The notes under the pieces are model-generated. The model made no database searches. It had not been told where the DNA came from and saw only the letters and a list, made by a program, of their open reading frames with translations. DNA of 9,164 nucleotides, taken from assembly GCA_035495855.1 (NCBI GenBank), contig DATJFD010000083.1, forward strand, positions 1 to 9,164, written 5' to 3'. Origin of the DNA: JAHFIW01 sp035495855. Lineage in GTDB: Bacteria; Patescibacteriota; Patescibacteriia; SG8-24. Within the stretch, counting starts at the first letter, position 1. Every line of letters starts with the position of its first letter. Positions 5,288 through 9,164 of this stretch are shown one piece after another. The translations under genes and the position numbers were made by a program.

Positions 5288-5800
5288 ATGCGACCTATGC
5301 CCTCCACGCGTCCTACACGACTCGCGCCCCTCGGCGCCACCGCGGTACTTTTGCTCCTCGTCGGCGCCGGCTGCATCACCGGCATGCCCGCACCCTCCGA
5401 CAGCAACGGGCTCCCGCCGGGACCGGAGGCGAACGAAGGCGAGCAGGGTTCAGCGCCGGCCCCGCAGGTCCAGCAGGCCTTCTTCGTCGGCGAACCCCAG
5501 CTCAGTTTCAACCACGTGCAGCCCGGGGTCCGCAGCGAGTTCTACGTCGACCTGCAGGCCGCCGCCAACCCGCCGCAACTCGACATCAGGGACGCCAACG
5601 ATCCGGGCCCCGTCGTCACGCTGACGCTGAGCGGCCCCGGCATCATGGGCGAGGCGACGGAAACGCATCCGTACGAGGCGGGGCAAAAGATCCGCTTCAC
5701 CTGGAACATCAACCGCCTCGGGACGTACAAGGCCGAAGGCGGCGTCTACCTCGGCAGCCAGCTCGAGTCCCCGATCTCGGGGCAATTGAAGGTCCAATAG
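5288..5800 (+). CDS. Small lipoprotein of unknown function
   Basis: This 170-residue protein has a basic N-terminus, a hydrophobic segment (14-28, PLGATAVLLLLVGAG) and a lipobox-like VGAG|C with Cys29 as the lipidated residue, so it is likely anchored in a membrane facing outwards. Residues 30-62 form a Pro/Gly/Glu-rich flexible linker. The rest (64-170) looks like a small beta-sandwich with alternating hydrophobics (PVVTLTLSGPGIMGEATETHPY, KIRFTWNINRLGTYKAEGGVYL). I do not recognise a family. The start is ATG 5288; ATG 5297 would remove three residues, and a TTG at 5246 lies in the terminator T run and is unlikely. No Shine-Dalgarno is seen, consistent with a very short leader. It faces the yadH end and shares a terminator with it. 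Confidence 0.85.
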   Translation: MRPMPSTRPTRLAPLGATAVLLLLVGAGCITGMPAPSDSNGLPPGPEANEGEQGSAPAPQVQQAFFVGEPQLSFNHVQPGVRSEFYVDLQAAANPPQLDIRDANDPGPVVTLTLSGPGIMGEATETHPYEAGQKIRFTWNINRLGTYKAEGGVYLGSQLESPISGQLKVQ

Positions 5801-5811
5801 CGCGAACATCG

Positions 5812-5840
5812 AAAGACCCGGCCTGCGCGGCCGGGTCTTT
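5812..5840. terminator. Bidirectional terminator between the lipoprotein gene and yadH
   Basis: AAAGACCCGGCC (5812-5823) and GGCCGGGTCTTT (5829-5840) form a perfect 12-base-pair stem with a five-base loop TGCGC. Each strand ends in TCTTT, a short U tract, so it can act both for the plus-strand lipoprotein (stop 5800) and for the minus-strand GST-yadG-yadH operon (stop 5852). Confidence 0.85.
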
Positions 5841-5851
5841 GCATGCATCCT

Positions 5852-6625
5852 TCACTTCTTGAGCCCCACGCCCTTGCGCAGGAGGCGCAGGCACAGAGCG
5901 GTCAGCGCGGCGTTGGCGAGCACCAGGAACACCACGCTCTGCCATACGGGGATCGACGAGGTGCCGAAGAACCCGTAGCGGAAGCCGTCGACCATCGCCG
6001 AGATGGGATTGAGGCGCGACACGACCTGCCAGAACGGCGGCAGCGACGAGATGGAATAGAACACGCCGCCGAGGTACGTGAGCGGGGTCAGCACGAAGGT
6101 CGAGAAGATGCTGATGTCATCCCACTTCTTCGCGTAGATGCCGTTCAGGAACCCGCCGAGCGAGAACAGGCCCGCGGTCAGGAGCAGGAAGACGACGACG
6201 GCCCAGGGATGGACCACCGGAGGGCGCGTGAAGAACAGCGACACGGCCAGGACCAGCGCGCCGTTCACCGTGCCGCGCACGATGCCGCCGGTGACGTAAC
6301 CCGCGAGCATCACCCAGCTCGGCGTCGGCGACACGAGGATCTCCTCGATGTTCTTCATGAACTTGGCCATGAAGAAGGTCGACACGACGTTCATGAAGCT
6401 GTTCGTGATGACGGCCATCATCACGAGGCCGGGCACGATGAAGGTCATGTAGGAGACGCCGCCCATCTGGCCGACCCGGGAGCCGACGAAGCCGCCGAAG
6501 ATGAGGAAATACAGCGACTGCGTGATGAGCGACGGCAGGATGGTCTGCGGCCAGATGCGGAAGATGCGGAACGTCTCCTTGCGCACCATCGTCATGTAGG
6601 CGTTGCGGATGAGGGATGCCTTCAT
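5852..6625 (-). CDS. yadH: ABC-2 type transporter permease, YadH family
   Basis: This 257-residue integral membrane protein has about six hydrophobic segments (roughly 28-48, 60-82, 106-132, 139-162, 172-190, 228-248). It carries the ABC-2 permease signature PLTYLGGVFYSISSLPPFWQVVSRLNPI (181-208) and the cytoplasmic motif EEILVSPTP (94-102). Length and motifs match E. coli YadH (256 residues as I recall). It would form a homodimeric export channel driven by the adjacent ATPase; the substrate of YadGH-type exporters is not established. Its ATG follows the yadG stop after one base (TGATATG) and has no Shine-Dalgarno, so translation probably depends on coupling. Last gene of the operon, followed by the bidirectional terminator. 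Confidence 0.93.
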   Translation of the reverse strand: MKASLIRNAYMTMVRKETFRIFRIWPQTILPSLITQSLYFLIFGGFVGSRVGQMGGVSYMTFIVPGLVMMAVITNSFMNVVSTFFMAKFMKNIEEILVSPTPSWVMLAGYVTGGIVRGTVNGALVLAVSLFFTRPPVVHPWAVVVFLLLTAGLFSLGGFLNGIYAKKWDDISIFSTFVLTPLTYLGGVFYSISSLPPFWQVVSRLNPISAMVDGFRYGFFGTSSIPVWQSVVFLVLANAALTALCLRLLRKGVGLKK

Positions 6626-6626
6626 A

Positions 6627-7532
6627 TCATTTGGCGATGGTCGAGAGATACAGTTCCTCGAGCCGGTTGTGCGCGTGGTTCAGGTCGACGACCTGCAGCC
6701 CGGCCGCTTTGACGCGTCCGATGAAGGCCTCGAGGGTGTCGCCCGACGCGAGCGACACGACGATGTCGGCGCCGTCGCGCGATTCGGCGCCGCACGCCGC
6801 GGCCTGCGCCTCGGTGGGCGCGGCGGACAGGGTCGCGCGGTAGCGGCGCCCGTCGGCCTCGGCCATGAGCGCCTTGACCGGGCCCGACTTCACCACGCTC
6901 CCCCGCTGGACGATGACCATGTTCTTGCAGAGCTGCTCGACCTCCTCGAGGTAGTGCGTGGTCAGCACGATGGTCGTGCCCGCGGCGTTGAGCGCGCGCA
7001 GGTAGTCCCACATGCCGCGGCGCAGCTCGACGTCGACGCCCGCGGTCGGCTCGTCGAGCATGAGCAGCCTGGGGCGATGGACGAGCGCCCTCGCGATCAG
7101 GAGGCGGCGCTTCATGCCGCCGGAGAGCGAGATGGATTGCACGTTCGCCTTGTCCTTGAGGCCCAGCGCCTCGAGCAGTTCGTCGGCGCGGGCCTGCGCT
7201 TCCCGGAGGGGCATGCCGTAATAACCGCCCTGCGTCGCGATGATGTCGCGCGGCGTCTCGAAGATGCTGAAATTGAACTCCTGCGGCACGAGCCCGATCA
7301 TGACGCGCGTGGCGTCCGGGTCCTTGTCCTGGTCGACGCCGAAGACGGACACCGAGCCGGCGGTCTTCGTCGTCAGGCCCGTCGCGATGCTGATGAGCGT
7401 GGTCTTGCCCGCGCCGTTCGCGCCGAGCAGCGCGAAGAAATCCCCTTCCTCGACGGCGAGGTCGACGCCCTTGAGCGCTTCCACGCCCCCGGCGTAGGTC
7501 TTGCGGAGTCCGGTGATGTCGAGCGCGCGCAT
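6627..7532 (-). CDS. yadG: ABC transporter ATP-binding protein, YadG family
   Basis: This 301-residue ATPase has a complete nucleotide-binding domain: Walker A GANGAGKTT (37-45), Q-loop Gln84 (LVPQEFNF), signature LSGGMKRR (136-143), Walker B LLMLDEPTAGVD (156-167) and H-loop His193 (LTTHYLEE). Local stretches such as VPQEFNFxxFET, GGMKRRLxIARAL and EPTAGVDxELRRxMW match E. coli YadG closely. A C-terminal domain of about 75 residues (230-301) ends in the typical NRLEELYLS segment. It powers export through YadH, encoded next. Its ATG lies one base after the GST stop (TGACATG), with a weak CAAGG upstream. No residue essential for ATP hydrolysis is missing. Confidence 0.95.
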   Translation of the reverse strand: MRALDITGLRKTYAGGVEALKGVDLAVEEGDFFALLGANGAGKTTLISIATGLTTKTAGSVSVFGVDQDKDPDATRVMIGLVPQEFNFSIFETPRDIIATQGGYYGMPLREAQARADELLEALGLKDKANVQSISLSGGMKRRLLIARALVHRPRLLMLDEPTAGVDVELRRGMWDYLRALNAAGTTIVLTTHYLEEVEQLCKNMVIVQRGSVVKSGPVKALMAEADGRRYRATLSAAPTEAQAAACGAESRDGADIVVSLASGDTLEAFIGRVKAAGLQVVDLNHAHNRLEELYLSTIAK

Positions 7533-7533
7533 G

Positions 7534-8139
7534 TCAGCCTTGTTTCGCCTTGGCGTACGCGGGCCGGTCGGCGCAGCGCTTCGCCCAGGCGGTGATGGCC
7601 GGATAGCCGGAGAGGTCGAACTCCGCGGCCTCGGCGTAATTGAAGGTGGGGCGGCAGACGACGTCCGCGACGGTGAACGCGTCGCCGGCGACGTACTGAT
7701 GCTGCGCGAGCCAGGCTTCGAGCACGGCGAGCGAGCTGGCGAGCGCCTCGCGGGCCTTGGCCTCGGCCTCGGGCGCCGCGGGCTTCCCCCAGGACTTGCC
7801 CGCGAGCAGCGCGAAGTTCTTGTCGACGTTGAGCAGCGTGAAGAGCTCCCAGCGGAGCAGCGTCGCGTGCGATTCGGGCGTCGCCGGGCCGAAGAACGAC
7901 GGATCGTGCTTCTCGGCGAGATAGTGGACGATCGCTGCCGACTCGGTCAGGACGAAGCCGTCGTAGACCATCGCCGGGACCTGGCCCATCGGATTGACGG
8001 CGAGGTAGGCAGGCTGCTTGTGTTCGCCGGCGCGCATGTCGAGCTTGGCGGTCTCGTAAGGGAGGCCGAGTTCGGCGAGCATCCAGTGAGGACGGAACGA
8101 CGAACCGAAACGGCCGCCGTAGACGGTGATCTGGGGCAT
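7534..8139 (-). CDS. Glutathione S-transferase family protein
   Basis: This 201-residue cytoplasmic protein has the two-domain GST architecture. The N-terminal thioredoxin-like fold (1-77) begins ITVYGGRFGSSFRPHWMLAELGLPYE, with the cis-proline at V54-P55 (MGQVPAMV) and the glutathione-binding E66-S67 (LTESAAIVHYLA). The helical C-terminal domain (about 88-201) contains the N-capping/hydrophobic-staple region GDAFTVADV. A Ser13/Ser14 pair sits where the catalytic Ser or Cys of bacterial GSTs lies. GSTs conjugate or reduce with glutathione, or bind glutathione-derived ligands; the substrate is unknown. It is the first gene of the GST-yadG-yadH operon, which suggests modification followed by export, although this is inference. 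No Shine-Dalgarno precedes the ATG, which lies about 20 bases from the predicted transcription start. Confidence 0.92.
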   Translation of the reverse strand: MPQITVYGGRFGSSFRPHWMLAELGLPYETAKLDMRAGEHKQPAYLAVNPMGQVPAMVYDGFVLTESAAIVHYLAEKHDPSFFGPATPESHATLLRWELFTLLNVDKNFALLAGKSWGKPAAPEAEAKAREALASSLAVLEAWLAQHQYVAGDAFTVADVVCRPTFNYAEAAEFDLSGYPAITAWAKRCADRPAYAKAKQG

Positions 8140-8148
8140 GGTAGGTGA

Positions 8149-8166
8149 TGACGGATAAGACCGTCA
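8149..8166. promoter_or_regulatory. Inverted repeat at the transcription start of the GST operon
   Basis: TGACGG-ATAAGA-CCGTCA (plus strand) is a perfect 6-base inverted repeat touching the last base of the -10 and spanning the predicted start site. It could be a second operator or a hairpin at the very 5' end of the mRNA. Confidence 0.4.
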
Positions 8167-8194
8167 TGATAGGCGACAGACGGCTGTCTTGCAA
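8166..8194 (-). promoter_or_regulatory. Promoter of the GST-yadG-yadH operon
   Basis: On the minus strand: -35 TTGCAA (8194-8189), exactly 17 bases of spacer, -10 TATCAT (8171-8166). This is the best sigma-70-type promoter in the window. The predicted start is near 8159, giving a leader of about 20 bases. Confidence 0.75.
8175..8188. promoter_or_regulatory. Inverted repeat inside the promoter spacer, operator candidate
   Basis: GACAG-ACGG-CTGTC (plus strand) is a perfect 5-base inverted repeat lying wholly between the -35 and -10 of the GST operon promoter, a position favoured by TetR- and MerR-like regulators. No regulator gene is in the window, so the role is inference. Confidence 0.4.
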
Positions 8195-8221
8195 GGGTGC
8201 GGGGTCCGGCGCCGAAGCGGC

Positions 8222-9164
8222 TCAGCGGAAGACGTAGGACGGCAGGAGCCGCTCAGCCTGCTCGAGGCTCATCATCGGGAAATATTCGCCGAGCGGCTTG
8301 CGGGTCCACCAGTTGCCGGAGGCACGCCGCTCCTCGGGGGTCGTGAAATGATATTCATAAAGGATGGCCCGGACGTACCTGGGCGGCGTGGCGGGGAAAG
8401 GGTTCCGCGACAGCTGCGAGGCGATGCCCTTGTCTCCGGCCAGCAGCTTGCCAAGCAAGTTCTGGAACCACGGCTCGTATTCGGGAGGGGTGAACCCGGC
8501 GAACCACATGAGCCAGCCAAGCCGTTCATGGTACGGCGCGATCTGCGGCGGACGGCGGTCGAGGTCGTCGGGACGGCCGCGGAAGCCGTATTCCTTCCAC
8601 GACGATGACGAGGGGTCTTCCGCGTCGGTGCCTTCCACGACGACGACGAACTGCTTCTCGGTGATGCTGCCGAACGCGCCGTAAGAACCGACGAGGTGCA
8701 GAGGATTGTAGTCGGCGTTCATGGCCTGCCGGGGCGAGAGCAGGTTGATGATGGGGAAGACGCTCAGCATCGCCACGATGGCGGCGAGCACGAGCACCGC
8801 CCATCCGACCGGCTGCGAGGGTAAGGCCGCGTGCGCGGCGGCGATCCTGGCCAGTCCCGGCACGAGCGACAGGACCTTGTCGTTCAGCAGGCTGAACGAC
8901 AAGACCAGCGTCATGAAGTTGAGCCAGGCGAAATTGCCGCTCACGAACAGCATGCCGTGGAAGAGCAGCGTGAGGACGCCCGCGACGGCCGCGAAGGGCT
9001 GCATGAGGAAGTATGCGAACGGTACGATGAGCTCGACGAAATGGTTGTAGAGCACGCCGCCGCGCAGGAGCGGCCTGGGCAGCCAGTGGAAGTACCAGCT
9101 GAGCGGGTTCGGCATCGGCTGCGTCTCGAAGTGGCGGTACAGGCAGGTGAGGTCGCGCCAGCAC
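8222..9164 (-). CDS. Lipase maturation factor (LMF1/DUF1222) family membrane protein, N-terminus cut by window edge
   Basis: The frame reads through to the right edge: upstream of the ATG at 9115 it continues as CWRDLTCLYRHFETQP, which is the conserved LMF sequence, so the true start lies outside the window. 313 residues are visible. The segment HFETQPMPNPLSWYFHWLP is characteristic, followed by hydrophobic stretches at about visible residues 40-95 and 120-142. The C-terminal hydrophilic DUF1222-type domain contains the GSYGAFGSITEKQFVVVVEGTD, DLDRRPPQIAPYHERLGWLMWFA, PWFQNLL, NPFPATPPRYVRAILYEYHFT and LGEYFP motifs. In vertebrates LMF1 is an endoplasmic reticulum protein needed for folding of secreted lipases; the function of bacterial members is unknown to me. 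No terminator was seen after the stop; the GST operon promoter follows within 30 bases. Confidence 0.92.
   Translation of the reverse strand, partial: CWRDLTCLYRHFETQPMPNPLSWYFHWLPRPLLRGGVLYNHFVELIVPFAYFLMQPFAAVAGVLTLLFHGMLFVSGNFAWLNFMTLVLSFSLLNDKVLSLVPGLARIAAAHAALPSQPVGWAVLVLAAIVAMLSVFPIINLLSPRQAMNADYNPLHLVGSYGAFGSITEKQFVVVVEGTDAEDPSSSSWKEYGFRGRPDDLDRRPPQIAPYHERLGWLMWFAGFTPPEYEPWFQNLLGKLLAGDKGIASQLSRNPFPATPPRYVRAILYEYHFTTPEERRASGNWWTRKPLGEYFPMMSLEQAERLLPSYVFR

Noticed and set aside
5843..7595. Plus-strand frames opposite yadH and yadG (5843-6712, 6603-7595)
   Set aside because: Low-complexity charged translations antisense to clear ABC transporter genes.
7373..8194. 273-codon minus-strand frame overlapping the GST and yadG genes in another phase
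   Set aside because: It begins with TTG inside the -35 element and gives an Arg-rich sequence; the GST frame is unmistakable.
8222..9115. ATG at 9115 as the true start of the LMF family gene
   Set aside because: The conserved family sequence CWRDLTCLYRHFETQP continues in frame upstream to the window edge.
1..9164. CRISPR arrays, insertion sequences, tRNA or rRNA genes
   Set aside because: I saw no spaced direct repeats, transposase motifs with terminal repeats, tRNA cloverleaf or rRNA sequence on either strand.

Overview
The window is a GC-rich bacterial segment with tightly packed genes, short intergenic gaps and clean intrinsic terminators. No rRNA, tRNA, mobile element, CRISPR array or phage gene was found. 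Taxonomy is uncertain. The kinase H-box context (ASHQLRTPITSVRW) and the GH57 form (HFYQPWWQFP, GFYLPEYAW) resemble those I associate with Patescibacteria/CPR-like bacteria. The high GC, the glutathione S-transferase and the lipase-maturation-factor gene are not typical of that group, so this placement is a low-confidence inference.

Layout from left to right. (1) At the left edge, a secreted beta-rich surface protein (minus strand) is cut by the window end, with its own extended -10 promoter near 630. (2) At 858-3365 lies a complete minus-strand transcription unit: promoter, dCache-type sensor histidine kinase, single-domain response regulator, a small four-cysteine HNH-like protein without histidines, and a terminator. 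The junctions are an ATGA overlap and a one-base TGATATG gap. (3) At 3368-3976 is a membrane-anchored HExxH (DUF4157-like) protein, apparently leaderless. It is divergent from (4) a GH57-type glycoside hydrolase at 4070-5215, which has a strong Shine-Dalgarno and its own terminator. (5) At 5288-5800 is a small lipoprotein of unknown function whose promoter sits directly behind that terminator. (6) At 5852-8139 (minus) is a second complete unit: promoter with two nested dyads, glutathione S-transferase, YadG-type ABC ATPase and YadH-type permease, again joined by one-base TGAnATG gaps. It ends in a bidirectional terminator shared with the convergent lipoprotein gene. (7) At the right edge, a lipase maturation factor (LMF1/DUF1222) family membrane protein (minus) is cut at its N-terminus by the window end.

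Functionally the window is dominated by the cell envelope: surface protein, membrane sensor, membrane metallopeptidase-like protein, lipoprotein, ABC-2 exporter and polytopic LMF protein, plus one polysaccharide-active enzyme. The most unusual units are the two-component system with a coupled Cys4 protein that may act as, or with, its missing output, and the GST-YadG-YadH operon. Whether any of these is a previously undescribed system cannot be settled from sequence alone.
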